A stretch of 64,000 nt of DNA from Methylocystaceae bacterium (GCA_009773555.1 WSXZ01000015.1:57404-121403), one strand, 5' to 3'. Shown: positions 8,184 to 21,736, counted from the stretch's first letter. Notes: generated from the sequence alone by a model not told the origin. Made by a program: numbers and translations.

Positions 8184-10166
8184 ATGAATATCCAGCAAGG
8201 GGCGACGCAAGCGCCGGGGACCGGCGGCGCGCTGCTGCAGGCGTTGTTCGACGCGATGCCCGGCCGCGCCGCCTTTCTCGACGTGGAGCTACGCTATCGT
8301 TACGTCAATCGCGAGTTTCTCCTGGCGCTCGGAGCGACAGAGGATCGCGTCATCGGCAAGTTCGTCGACGACGTTTTGGGCGCCCAAGCGGCCAGTCTTT
8401 ACAAAGCAGCGATGCAAAATCTTTCGGCCAATGAGCCGCAACGCCTGCGCCGTTTCGTTGACGACGCGGACGGCGCCCCGCGTTGGATCGAAGAGGAACT
8501 CAGGCCGTTCACGCCGGGCGGGGTCATGCAGGGCGTCGTCTGCGTCGCGCGTCCGCTGGCCGACGCCGAGCAGCAGTGCGAAAGCGATCGGCTGGAATTG
8601 CTGGAATCGCACAGGACGCGGGAGGCGATTCATGCGGCGGTGGTCGACTCCGCTCTCGACTGTATCGTCGTCATCGATGCGCAGGGCCGTGTCGTCGAGT
8701 TTAACCCCGCGGCTTCGACGACATTCGGCTATTCGCGCGAGCACGCGATCGGCAGGACCGTCGCCGAACTGATCGTCCCTGTGGAAATGCGCGATCATCA
8801 CAACAGCGGGCTTGAGCGCTTCCGAGCGGGCGGGCCGGCCTCCGTTATCGGGCGGCGCGTCGAATTGGAGGCGATGCGCGCCGACGGTTCGCGCATTCCC
8901 GTCGAATTGGCGATCACGGCGGTTGGCTCGGGCCCAAGCGCGCTCTTCACTGCGCATCTTCGCGACCTACGTCCGGCGCGAGAAGCGCAGGCGCAAATCG
9001 AAGGCCAAAGAGAAGCGCTCTACCAAAACGAAAAACTCGCAGCCCTTGGGTCGCTCCTCGCCGGGGTGGCGCATGAACTCAACAATCCACTCTCCATCGT
9101 CATCGGACAGGCGCTCATGCTGCGCGAGGCGGCTCAGTCGCATGCGAGTTTCGACACGCATTTTGAGGAATTTGCGGAACGCGGCGCGAAAATCGAGACA
9201 GCCGCCAACCGCTGCGCGCGAATCGTCAAGGTTTTCCTCGCCATGGCCCGTCAGCGCGAGGCGGAACGCGGAAGGGTGGAGATTCCCGATCTCGTCGACC
9301 GCGTGCTCGAACTCCTTTCGTATGGGCTGCGGACAGCCGGCATCGAGGTGACCAAAGACGTGCCTGCGGACCTGCCGCCGCTCTTGGCCGACAGCGACCA
9401 GTTGCATCAGGTGCTGCTCAATCTGGTGGTGAACGCCAAGCAGGCGCTCGAAGCGCAGCCGGCGCCCCGGCGGATTTCGATCGTCGCGCGCGCCGATCAA
9501 GCGGCCCAGACGCTCGATCTCCACATTTCCGACAATGGGCCGGGCGTTCCAGACGCTATCCGCAACCGCATTTTCGATCCTTTCTTCACGACGAAGCCGC
9601 AGGGGGTGGGAACCGGAATCGGACTCGCCGTTTCGCGCGGTCTCATCGAGTCGCACGGAGGTTCGCTCACTCTGGAGCCGCCGCAGCCAGGCGCGGGCGC
9701 TGTTTTCGCGATCAGGCTGCCGATCGAGGTGGGCATCGAAAGCGCCGCCGTTGACGAACATGCGGCGGCGGCGACGCAGCGACCGATCACGCAGAGGCGT
9801 GCGCTGATCGTGGACGACGAAGTCGAAATCGCAAGCTTGCTCGGCGAAATTTTGCGACGGCTCGGCTTCGACTGCGAGATCGCGACGAGCGGCGACCATG
9901 CGAAACAAGCGATCGCCGCGCGGCCGGCGGACCTCATTCTCTGCGACATCCGCATGCCCAACGGCGACGGCCCGGCTTTCTACGACTGGCTCAGCGTCGA
10001 ACATCCGCAGATGACCAACCGGATCGCCTTCGTCACCGGCGACGTTTTGGGTCCCGGCGCAGATCGCTTCATCGCGCGTTCGGGCTGTCCAATCATAGAG
10101 AAACCCTTTGCGCCGGAGGACATCCGCCTCGTCGCTGATTTGTTGTGCGACGACGCGGCGGCGTGA
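8184..10166 (+). CDS. PAS-containing hybrid sensor histidine kinase with C-terminal receiver
   Basis: Two PAS-like regions; H-box LLAGVAHELNNPLS; NLVVNAKQAL, DNGPGVPD, GTGIGLAVSRGL; C-terminal LIVDDEVEIASLL...ILCDIRMPNGDGP. Confidence 0.9.
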   Translation: MNIQQGATQAPGTGGALLQALFDAMPGRAAFLDVELRYRYVNREFLLALGATEDRVIGKFVDDVLGAQAASLYKAAMQNLSANEPQRLRRFVDDADGAPRWIEEELRPFTPGGVMQGVVCVARPLADAEQQCESDRLELLESHRTREAIHAAVVDSALDCIVVIDAQGRVVEFNPAASTTFGYSREHAIGRTVAELIVPVEMRDHHNSGLERFRAGGPASVIGRRVELEAMRADGSRIPVELAITAVGSGPSALFTAHLRDLRPAREAQAQIEGQREALYQNEKLAALGSLLAGVAHELNNPLSIVIGQALMLREAAQSHASFDTHFEEFAERGAKIETAANRCARIVKVFLAMARQREAERGRVEIPDLVDRVLELLSYGLRTAGIEVTKDVPADLPPLLADSDQLHQVLLNLVVNAKQALEAQPAPRRISIVARADQAAQTLDLHISDNGPGVPDAIRNRIFDPFFTTKPQGVGTGIGLAVSRGLIESHGGSLTLEPPQPGAGAVFAIRLPIEVGIESAAVDEHAAAATQRPITQRRALIVDDEVEIASLLGEILRRLGFDCEIATSGDHAKQAIAARPADLILCDIRMPNGDGPAFYDWLSVEHPQMTNRIAFVTGDVLGPGADRFIARSGCPIIEKPFAPEDIRLVADLLCDDAAA

Positions 10167-10184
10167 ACCGGACTCGCGACGAAT

Positions 10185-10412
10185 TCAACAGCAGCGAAAG
10201 GCGCGCTCGCCGCCGGCGCCGAAACGCGCATTCTCGCGCGCACGGAAAAATTCGTCGCGCGTCATGATCGCCTCACCGTCGTGGAGCGCGCGGACATGCG
10301 CGGCATAGGCGTCGTAATCGCCCTGCCCGACCATCAGCTTCGCGCCGTCGCGCAGCTTGCGCGCGAGACGATTGAGATCAAGCCCCGGCAGGCTGCAGAT
10401 CGTGCAATTCAT
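10185..10412 (-). CDS. YbdD/YjiX family small protein
   Basis: 75 aa, KLMVGQGDYDAYAAHVRALH...FFRARENARFG...RCC; overlaps cstA 3' end. Confidence 0.85.
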   Translation of the reverse strand: MNCTICSLPGLDLNRLARKLRDGAKLMVGQGDYDAYAAHVRALHDGEAIMTRDEFFRARENARFGAGGERAFRCC

Positions 10413-12471
10413 CTTCGGTCTCCCGCGTGGTGACATGCTCAGCGGCGCGCGCGGCGCGAATGGCTCGGATCGCGAAGCCGAGCATCGCCAGAACCAGCGT
10501 GACATAGATCGCGCAAAGCGTAGCGTCGACATAGTCGTTGAAGATGACGCGCTGCATCTCGGCGAGCGTCTTCGCCGGCGCCAGCAATTGGTCCTTATCG
10601 GCGGCTGCTGCGAATTTTCTGGCGTGCGCCAGAAAGCCGATGCGCGGATCGTCATGAAAGATTTTTTCAAACGCCGCCGTCAGCGTGCAGATGTAGAGCC
10701 ACGCCGTCGGCGCGATGGCGACAAAGGCGTAACGCTCGCGCTTCATCCGATAGAGCACGACGACGCATAGCGTCAGCGCGATCGCCGCGAGCATCTGATT
10801 GGCGATGCCGAACAGCGGCCACAGCGTATTGATGCCGCCGAGCGGATCAATCACCCCCTGATAGAGGAAATAGCCCCAGCCGCTCACGGCGATAGCGGTC
10901 GCGGCGAGGTTCGGCGTCCAGGCCCTTGTGTTGCCGAAGGCCGGAAAGAAGGCGCCGAAGAGATCCTGGATCATGAAGCGCGCGACGCGCGTGCCGGCGT
11001 CGATCGTGGTGAGGATGAACAGCGCTTCGAAAAGAATCGCGAAATGATACCAGAAGGCTTTCGCCGCCGAGCCGCCGATGGCGGAAGAGAGGATATGCGC
11101 CATGCCGACGGCGAGCGTCGGCGCGCCCCCGGTGCGCGACAGAATCGTCTTCTCACCGACTTCGGCGGCGACGCCGGACAGCGTCTCCGGCGTCACCGCG
11201 AACCCCCATGAAGAGATCGCCGCCGCGGCGGAATCCGGCGTCGCGCCGATCAGCGCCGGCGCGCTGTTCATGGCGAAATAGACGCCGGGCTCCAGCACGC
11301 TCGCGGCGATGAGCGCCATGACCGCGACGAATGATTCCATCAGCATGGCGCCATAGCCGATAAAGCGCGTCTGCGTCTCGTCGGCGATCATCTTCGGCGT
11401 CGTGCCGGAGGACACAAGCGCATGAAAGCCCGACACCGCGCCGCAGGCGATGGTGATGAACAGGAACGGGAAGACGCTGCCGGCGAAGACCGGGCCCGTG
11501 CCGTCGATGAACCGGCTGATCGCCGGCATCTGCAGGTCCGGCCAGACGATGAAAATGCCGATCGCGAGCGACATGATCGTGCCGACCTTCAGGAAGGTCG
11601 ACAGATAGTCGCGCGGCGCGAGCAACAGCCACACCGGCAAAACTGACGCGACGAAGCCATAGCCGATGAGCATGAAGGCGAGGGTCTCGGCCTTGAAGGA
11701 AAAGAGCGGCGCAAGCAGCGCGCTCTCCGAGACGGTGCGGCCGAAGGCGATGCTCAAGAGCAGCAGAACAAAGCCGATCGCCGACATTTCGCCGATCCGT
11801 CCCGGCCGCAGATAGCGGCCATAGACGCCCATGAAGACGGCGATCGGCAGCGTCGCGAACACGGTGAACGCCCCCCAGGGACTATCCGCGAGCGCCTTGA
11901 CGACGACGAGCGCCAGCACCGCCAGCAGGATGATCATGATCGTGAGAATGCCGATCATGGCGATGACGCCGGGCACGCGGCCCATCTCGGTCTTGATGAG
12001 ATCGCCGAGCGAGCGCCCGTCGCGGCGCGTCGAGATGAACAGGACGAGAAAGTCCTGCACGGCGCCGGCGAAGATGACGCCGGTTAAGAGCCACAATGTT
12101 CCCGGGAGATAGCCCATCTGCGCCGCAAGCACGGGACCGACGAGCGGTCCTGCGCCGGCGATGGCCGCGAAATGGTGGCCAAACAGCACCCATTTGTCGG
12201 TCGGCACATAATCGAGACCGTCATTGCGGCGAAGCGCGGGGGTGCGGCGGCGCGCATCGAGCCCCAGCACACGCTCGGCGATGAAGCGCGAATAGAAGCG
12301 ATAGCCGATGGCGTAGGTTCCGATCGCCGCCGTCACGAGCCACATGGCGTTGACGTTTTCGCCGCGCGAGACCGCGAGCGTGTAAAGCGAGAACAGCACG
12401 AGGGCGAACACGAGCGCCCAGGGAAACAGCGCGATGGCGTTGCGAGGAGAGCGAGCGAGAATTGTCGACAC
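10378..12471 (-). CDS. cstA: Carbon starvation protein CstA family transporter
   Basis: FGHHFAAIAGAGPLVGPVLAAQMGYLPGTLW, GFHALVSSGTTPK; longer ORF start (12561) reads through a repeat, so GTG 12471 preferred. Confidence 0.9.
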   Translation of the reverse strand: MSTILARSPRNAIALFPWALVFALVLFSLYTLAVSRGENVNAMWLVTAAIGTYAIGYRFYSRFIAERVLGLDARRRTPALRRNDGLDYVPTDKWVLFGHHFAAIAGAGPLVGPVLAAQMGYLPGTLWLLTGVIFAGAVQDFLVLFISTRRDGRSLGDLIKTEMGRVPGVIAMIGILTIMIILLAVLALVVVKALADSPWGAFTVFATLPIAVFMGVYGRYLRPGRIGEMSAIGFVLLLLSIAFGRTVSESALLAPLFSFKAETLAFMLIGYGFVASVLPVWLLLAPRDYLSTFLKVGTIMSLAIGIFIVWPDLQMPAISRFIDGTGPVFAGSVFPFLFITIACGAVSGFHALVSSGTTPKMIADETQTRFIGYGAMLMESFVAVMALIAASVLEPGVYFAMNSAPALIGATPDSAAAAISSWGFAVTPETLSGVAAEVGEKTILSRTGGAPTLAVGMAHILSSAIGGSAAKAFWYHFAILFEALFILTTIDAGTRVARFMIQDLFGAFFPAFGNTRAWTPNLAATAIAVSGWGYFLYQGVIDPLGGINTLWPLFGIANQMLAAIALTLCVVVLYRMKRERYAFVAIAPTAWLYICTLTAAFEKIFHDDPRIGFLAHARKFAAAADKDQLLAPAKTLAEMQRVIFNDYVDATLCAIYVTLVLAMLGFAIRAIRAARAAEHVTTRETEDELHDLQPAGA

Positions 12472-12495
12472 GATTGCGAGATCTTCGGCTATCTT

Positions 12496-12534
12496 CCCTC
12501 TCCCCGCTGGCGGGGAGAGGGCAGGGTGAGGGGC
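12496..12534. repeat. Palindromic repeat, left copy flanking DUF559 gene
   Basis: ccctctccccgctggcggggagagggcagggtgaggggc: 12-bp stem plus tail; inverted relative to copy at 12959-12998. Confidence 0.9.
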
Positions 12535-12584
12535 GAGGCGTATTGCCCCGATGTTGAGCAAGCATTGTTAGCAGAGATATTGCG

Positions 12585-12959
12585 ATGCGTGGAATACGTC
12601 TGCACGAAACCTTTTTCGGCCGTAAGTTACGAAAATCCCAGACATCCGCGGAGCAACGCCTTTGGGCGAAGCTGAGAAGCCGACGTCTCGGCGGATATAA
12701 GTTTGTCCGCCAACAGCCGATCGGACCTTATTTCGTGGACTTTCTGTGTCGAGAGCACGCGATGATCCTCGAGGTCGACGGCGCCACACATTCGACTGCG
12801 GAAGAGCTGGCGCACGACATGCGGCGAACCTGTTTTCTAAGCGACGCCGGATTTCAAGTTGTACGCGTAACGAACGACGACGTTTTCGCCAATATCGAAG
12901 GTGTCTGCGAAACTATTCTCGCGAAAATCCGGGACGACATCGCTGCGAAAAAGCCCTAG
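12585..12959 (+). CDS. DUF559 domain-containing endonuclease-like protein (Vsr/PD-(D/E)XK-like)
   Basis: SAEQRLWAKLRSRRLGGYKFVRQQPIGPYFVDFLCREHAMILEVDGATH, typical DUF559. Confidence 0.92.
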   Translation: MRGIRLHETFFGRKLRKSQTSAEQRLWAKLRSRRLGGYKFVRQQPIGPYFVDFLCREHAMILEVDGATHSTAEELAHDMRRTCFLSDAGFQVVRVTNDDVFANIEGVCETILAKIRDDIAAKKP

Positions 12960-12998
12960 CCCCTCACCCCTGCCCTCTCCCCGCGCGCGGGGAGAGGG
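12959..12998. repeat. Palindromic repeat, right copy flanking DUF559 gene
   Basis: gcccctcacccctgccctctccccgcgcgcggggagaggg; about 37/40 match to reverse complement of left copy. Confidence 0.9.
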
Positions 12999-13430
12999 AG
13001 TTAACGGTCAAGGGATCGCGGCGGCCGGCGAAATATTTGTCCAGAGCCTCGCCGAAAAGCGGCTCTTGCGGCGCCGCCGCCGCAAACAACGTCATCGACG
13101 AATGAAACTTCAAATCATCGGGAGAGCCGAAGATCTCATGCGCGCTGCATCCCTCGACCTTGTTGACGAGTCCAACGCACTCTTTGAGCCGCGCGCCCAA
13201 TAGAGGATGATCGAGATAGGCCGCCGCCTCGCCGAGAGAATGAATGGCGTAGCGCTGCGCCATGGCGCTTGCGCCGAGGCTCCTTCGAGCTGCGGAAAAA
13301 CGAACCACATCCAGTGGCTGCGCTTGCGGCCGGCGGCGAGTTCCGCCGTCGCGGCCGCATAGATCGGATCCTGCGCCGCGACGAAGCGGGCGAGATCGTA
13401 AGGATCGTCCGAGGCGGCGGTCATGACCAA
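12964..13430 (-). pseudogene. DUF1810 family protein, frameshifted near 13282; 3' end replaced by repeat sequence
   Basis: N-terminal half (DPYDLARFVAAQDPIYAAATAELAAGRKRSHWMWFVFPQLEG) and C-terminal half (ASAMAQRYAIHSLGEAAAYLDHPLLGARLKECVGLV..EIFGSPDDLKFHSSMTLF) are in different frames. Confidence 0.85.
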
Positions 13431-13450
13431 ATCCGTTGATCAACTCCGAT

Positions 13451-13558
13451 GTCATTCCCGACGCGCGCATAGCGCGCGATCTGGGAATCTAAAGCAAGAC
13501 CAACATTATAGAATTGGCTCTGGATTCCCGGTCGGACCTGTGGTCCGCCGGGAATGAC
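13451..13558. repeat. 108-bp intergenic repeat with gtcattcccg/cgggaatgac terminal inverted repeats
   Basis: Related element of similar length at 46970-47074 and half-unit at 41158-41197. Confidence 0.75.
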
Positions 13559-13576
13559 AGGCCAATCGATTCGATA

Positions 13577-17295
<3,719 letters not shown>

Positions 17296-17299
<4 letters not shown>

Positions 17300-18195
17300 G
17301 CAAGAGCCTTTTCGCGAAGAGGACGAACGCCGAGCAGGTGGCAAATGGCGAAGACGAGGTCGGCGCGATTATTTGTGTAGAAGTGGAATTCATTGACGCC
17401 GGCGCGCGCCAGGCTCATCACCTGTTCGACGGCGGTCGTCGCGGCGATGAGCGCGCGCGTCTCCGGGTCTTCGTCGAGTCCGTCGAAGCGCTCGGCGAGC
17501 CAGCGCGGCACGCTGGCTCCGGCCTTTTGCGCGAAGCCGGCGACCTGCTTGAAATTGCGGATCGGCATGATGCCGGGCACGATCGGAATCGTGATCCCCC
17601 GCCCGCGCGCTTTGTCGAGGAATTTGAAGTAGACGTCATTGTCGAAAAAGAACTGCGTAATGGCGCGCGTCGCGCCAGCGTCGACCTTCGCCTGAAGCGC
17701 GTCGAGATCCTGTTCGATCGACGCGCTTTCCGGATGGCCTTCAGGATAAGTCGACACCGAAATCTCAAAGTCGCCAATCCGACGAATGCCGCTCACGAGA
17801 TCGGTCGAATGGGCGTAGCCCTTCGGATGCGCCTCAAATCGCGAGCCGACGCCCGTGGGCGGATCGCCGCGCAGCGCCACGATATGGCGAACGCCGGCGT
17901 CCCAATAATCGCGCAGGATCGCGTCGATGTCTTCGCGCGCGGCGGAAACGCAGGTGAGATGCGCGGCTGGCTTCATTTCGGTCTCGCGCACGATGCGCGC
18001 GACGATCGAATGGGTGCGCTCGCGCGTGGTGCCGCCGGCGCCATAGGTCACGGAAACGAAATGCGGCCTCAGCGCCGCAAGTCGATTGATCGTCTGCCAG
18101 AGCTGCGTCTCCATCTCCGGCGTCTTGGGCGGGAAGAATTCATAGGAGATCGCAAATTGGTTGGGCGAGGCCGTGGGATGAAGAGCGTTAAACAT
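17296..18195 (-). CDS. metF: Methylenetetrahydrofolate reductase
   Basis: [47 protein letters not shown]. Confidence 0.95.
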
Positions 18196-19205
18196 CAGGC
18201 TGTCTCATAAGATGCAGTGGGAATGGGATCGGCGATGACGCGCGGATCGCGCGCCAGCCACAAGGACACGGTGAGCTTGGCCCCCTCGTTCGTGTCGGGC
18301 GCCAGTTCGCGGCGCTGAACGACATCCAGCCCCGCCTGCGCCAGCAGCCCGGTGATTTCGGCGTCGGAAAAGCCAAGACGGCGATGTGCATGCTTGTCGC
18401 GCAGCGCCTCTTCCTGATGCGGGGCAAAGTCGACCACAAGCAGACGGCCGCCGGGGGCGAGCACCCGCGCCGCCTCGCGCAAGGCGCGGCCCGGATCGTC
18501 GAGAAAATGCAGAACCTGATGCATGATCGCGAGGTCGATGGAGTTGCGCTCGATCGGCAGCGCATAGATGTCGCCCTGGCGCAGCTGGACATTGTCGAAG
18601 CCGGTCTCTTCGAGGCGGCCGCGCGCGACGCCGAGCATGGCGGAAGAAAGATCGACGCCGACGGCGCGCTCCGCCTGGGGCGCGAACAGCTCGAGCATCC
18701 GGCCGGCGCCGGCCCCAAGATCGAGCAGGTTGCGCACTGGTCTGTCACCGACGACCTGACGCATCGCGTCTTCGACGCGCTCCTCGGAAACGTGCAACGC
18801 GCGAATGCGATCCCACTCCTCGGCATGCGCGGCGAAATAGCGGGCGGCGTTCTCGGCGCGCGCGTGACGGACTTGGGCGAGTCTCGCGCGGTCGCCGGCG
18901 AGAAGGGCGTCGTCGGCCTCGAGCCAACCGACAATGGCGCGCGCGAGCGCGCCGGCTGGCCCGGCCGGCGACAGCCGGAAGAACGCCCAGGCTCCTTCGC
19001 GGCGGCGTTCGATGAGGCCCGCCTCGACAAGGAGCTTGAGATGGCGCGAGACGCGCGGCTGCGACTGGCCCAGGATCGCCACGACCTCGCTGACCGTCAG
19101 CTCCGACTGGGCGAGCAGCGCCAGAAGACGCAGGCGCGTCTCCTCTCCGGCGGCGTTCAGCGCCGCAAGCGTCGGATCGAGGGCCAGTTTGGCGACGGAC
19201 TTCAT
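18195..19205 (-). CDS. ArsR-family regulator fused to SAM-dependent methyltransferase
   Basis: N-terminal wHTH (GEETRLRLLALLAQSELTVSEVVAILGQSQPRVSRHLKLL) and methyltransferase (LLDLGAGAGRMLELFAPQA); start MKSVAKLA. Confidence 0.9.
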   Translation of the reverse strand: MKSVAKLALDPTLAALNAAGEETRLRLLALLAQSELTVSEVVAILGQSQPRVSRHLKLLVEAGLIERRREGAWAFFRLSPAGPAGALARAIVGWLEADDALLAGDRARLAQVRHARAENAARYFAAHAEEWDRIRALHVSEERVEDAMRQVVGDRPVRNLLDLGAGAGRMLELFAPQAERAVGVDLSSAMLGVARGRLEETGFDNVQLRQGDIYALPIERNSIDLAIMHQVLHFLDDPGRALREAARVLAPGGRLLVVDFAPHQEEALRDKHAHRRLGFSDAEITGLLAQAGLDVVQRRELAPDTNEGAKLTVSLWLARDPRVIADPIPTASYETA

Positions 19206-19647
19206 GAGTGCTCCGTTAGACATAAAGATATCTATATACGTCAAATTTACTGGGCGCAACCATGGTCGCCGATTTTGACGACGGAATGCTCTTGACCGAA
19301 TCCCGAACCGGGTTCATCTTTTCGTTACATCGCACCTGTCGATCCGACAGCATGGTCGGCAGGCTCGCTCGGGCGGGACCTCGATGCGAACGCGATCCAG
19401 GATAGGCTCAGACACCCCCTGTTGATGGGCCGAACCGAGCAACAAGTTGCGAGAGGAGCATGACGCCACCGGGTCAGACTATTTGACCGGCGTTTGGTTC
19501 CGGTCACTGGGCGATCAGGAGCAGCTGCCCGATCCGTCCATCCTCCGAGACAATCGACAATCTTCCGGGCGGCCGAAGGCAAAGGCCAAGCATCGGGCGC
19601 CCGTTCACAGACTGGACAATCCAGACTAGCTTCCGAGAGAAGCAAAT

Positions 19648-19675
19648 GGCCCCGTGAGCTCTACGCCACGGGGCC
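19648..19675 (+). terminator. Rho-independent terminator with no evident upstream + strand ORF
   Basis: ggccccgtg-agctctacgc-cacggggcc (perfect 9-bp stem) followed by tgttttattt. Confidence 0.75.
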
Positions 19676-19774
19676 TGTTTTATTTCCATCAGCTAAAAAT
19701 CAGGGTTCCGGGCGAAAGCCGAACGCGGCGTTCGGCGCGTTCGCTTTCAAGGCTCGGAACCAGCGCTGGGCCGG

Positions 19775-21736
19775 CTATGCCGGCGCCTTCTCTTCTTCCT
19801 TGCTGACGACCTCCAGGAAGGTCTCCGCCGCCTCGCGCCGCTCGAAGACATGCGGCTGCAGACCGCGTTTAGAGAGCGCCTCCTTCATTTTCAGGCGCGC
19901 GAAGGCGCTCGTCGCATAGCGGGTCGTCGTCAGATAATAGCGCTGGCTCATATAATCGATCATTTCGGCGTAATCGTCGTAGAGCGCCTCATTGATCTTC
20001 CAGCCATCGTGATTGACGACGGAGTTGACGCGCTTGCCGACCTTGTCCGACGCCTCGATCAGCGTCTTGCGCAGATCGTCGATGTCCTTCTTGGTTCGCG
20101 CGTGCCAGCCTTCGAGATTGACGAAAAGGATGTTGCGGTCCGCGTCGTAAGTGACGCGATCGGACATGTTGAGATTGATCAGGTCGGCGAGCAGCCCCAT
20201 CGGCTCGTCGATGAAGATGCGCTTATCCATCTCTTCAGCGTGTTCGATGATGGGCTTGAAGTCCATATGCGCCAGGATGTCTTTGTCGATATCGATCCCC
20301 GGCGCGACCTCGATCAGTTCAAGCCCCTTGTCGACGAGTTTGAACACGCAGCGCTCGGTCACGTAATAGACCGGCTGCTTGCGCTTTTGCGCGAATTTGC
20401 CGGAGAAGGTGATCTGTTCGACGGCATTGAGGAACTTCTTGTTCCTGCCTTCCTGCAGAATGTTCACCTTGCCGTCGGCGATTTCGACGCGCAGTCCGCC
20501 ATTGGTGAAGGTGCCGGCGTAGACGACGAGGCGCGCGTTCTGGCTGATGTTGATGAAGCCGCCGCAGCCGTTGAGGCGTCCGCCGAATTTCGACGTGTTG
20601 ACGTTGCCCTGCAGGTCGCACTCGGCCATGCCGAGACAGGTCATGTCGAGACCGCCGCCGTCATAGAAGTCGAACTGCTGGTTCTGCTGGATGATCGCGT
20701 CGGCGTTGGTCGCGGCGCCGAAGCTCGACCCTGAAGCGAGCACCCCGCCGATGGCGCCGGCTTCCGTCGTCAGCGTGATGTAAGGCGTCATCTTTTCTTC
20801 GTTGGCGACGGCGGCGATGCCCTCCGGCGCGCCGACGCCGAGATTGACGACGCCGTTCGGCGGCAGCTCGAAACTCGCACGCCGCGCGATGACCTTGCGC
20901 TCGTCGAGCGGCATCTTGGCGAACTTTTCGACTGGCACGCGGACTTCGCCGGAAAGCGCCGGATTGTGGATCACGCCATAGTTCATGCGGTGCATTTCCG
21001 GCGGATCGGCGACGACGACGGCCGAGACGAGAATGCCCGGTATATGCACGTCTTTCGGCTTGATCGAGCCCTGTTCGACGATGCGCTCGACCTGCGCGAT
21101 GACGAGCCCGCCATTGTTATGGGCGGCCATGGCCTGAGCGAGATTGTCGAGGACGAGCGCCTCGCGCTCCATCGAAATATTGCCGGAAGGATCGGCCGAG
21201 GTGCCGCGAATGAAAGCGACGTCGATCTTGGTGGCGATATAGAACAGCCACTCCTCGCCCATGATGTTATGGTATTTGACCATGTCCTCCTTGGTGCGGT
21301 CATTCACCTTGCCGCCGCCAAAGCGCGGGTCGACATAGGTATAAAGGCCGACTTTGGAGAAGAGGCCCGGCTGGCCGGAGGCGCAGGCGCGGTAGAGCTG
21401 CGAGATGACGCCCTGCGGAAGATTGTATCCGCAGATCTTGTTCTCCTGCGCCGCCTGGGCGACCTTCGGCATGCGGCCGAAATTGGCGGCGATGACCCGG
21501 CGCAGCAATCCTTCGTGATGAAAGCGCCCTGTGCCCAGGCCCTTGGAGTCGCCGGCGCCCGCGGTCATGATCAGCGTGAGGTCGCGCGGATGCTGGCTCT
21601 CGACGAAGCGCTTTTCCAAAGCGGCGTGCAAGGCCTCGGGAATGCAGCTCTGGACGAAGCCGGTTGTGGTTACGACGTCATTGTCGCGAATGAGCGCAAT
21701 CGCCTCGTCGGCGGTAATGACTTTGTTGTTCGCCAT
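19775..21736 (-). CDS. Acyl-CoA:acetate/3-ketoacid (propionate-type) CoA-transferase
   Basis: Two-domain CoA transferase (VVTTTGFVQSCIPEAL, GAPEGIAAVANEEK, TTEAGAIGGVLASGSSFGAATNADAII). Confidence 0.85.
   Translation of the reverse strand: MANNKVITADEAIALIRDNDVVTTTGFVQSCIPEALHAALEKRFVESQHPRDLTLIMTAGAGDSKGLGTGRFHHEGLLRRVIAANFGRMPKVAQAAQENKICGYNLPQGVISQLYRACASGQPGLFSKVGLYTYVDPRFGGGKVNDRTKEDMVKYHNIMGEEWLFYIATKIDVAFIRGTSADPSGNISMEREALVLDNLAQAMAAHNNGGLVIAQVERIVEQGSIKPKDVHIPGILVSAVVVADPPEMHRMNYGVIHNPALSGEVRVPVEKFAKMPLDERKVIARRASFELPPNGVVNLGVGAPEGIAAVANEEKMTPYITLTTEAGAIGGVLASGSSFGAATNADAIIQQNQQFDFYDGGGLDMTCLGMAECDLQGNVNTSKFGGRLNGCGGFINISQNARLVVYAGTFTNGGLRVEIADGKVNILQEGRNKKFLNAVEQITFSGKFAQKRKQPVYYVTERCVFKLVDKGLELIEVAPGIDIDKDILAHMDFKPIIEHAEEMDKRIFIDEPMGLLADLINLNMSDRVTYDADRNILFVNLEGWHARTKKDIDDLRKTLIEASDKVGKRVNSVVNHDGWKINEALYDDYAEMIDYMSQRYYLTTTRYATSAFARLKMKEALSKRGLQPHVFERREAAETFLEVVSKEEEKAPA

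Noticed and set aside
12472-12561. N-terminal extension of CstA (MLNIGAIRLAPHPALSPPAGRGK...)
   Set aside because: Encoded by the palindromic repeat; not part of the CstA family, so a downstream start is preferred
18195-19205. ArsR-methyltransferase fusion considered as novel
   Set aside because: I recognise this fusion next to metF/metH as a recurring arrangement in alphaproteobacteria; reported only as a feature
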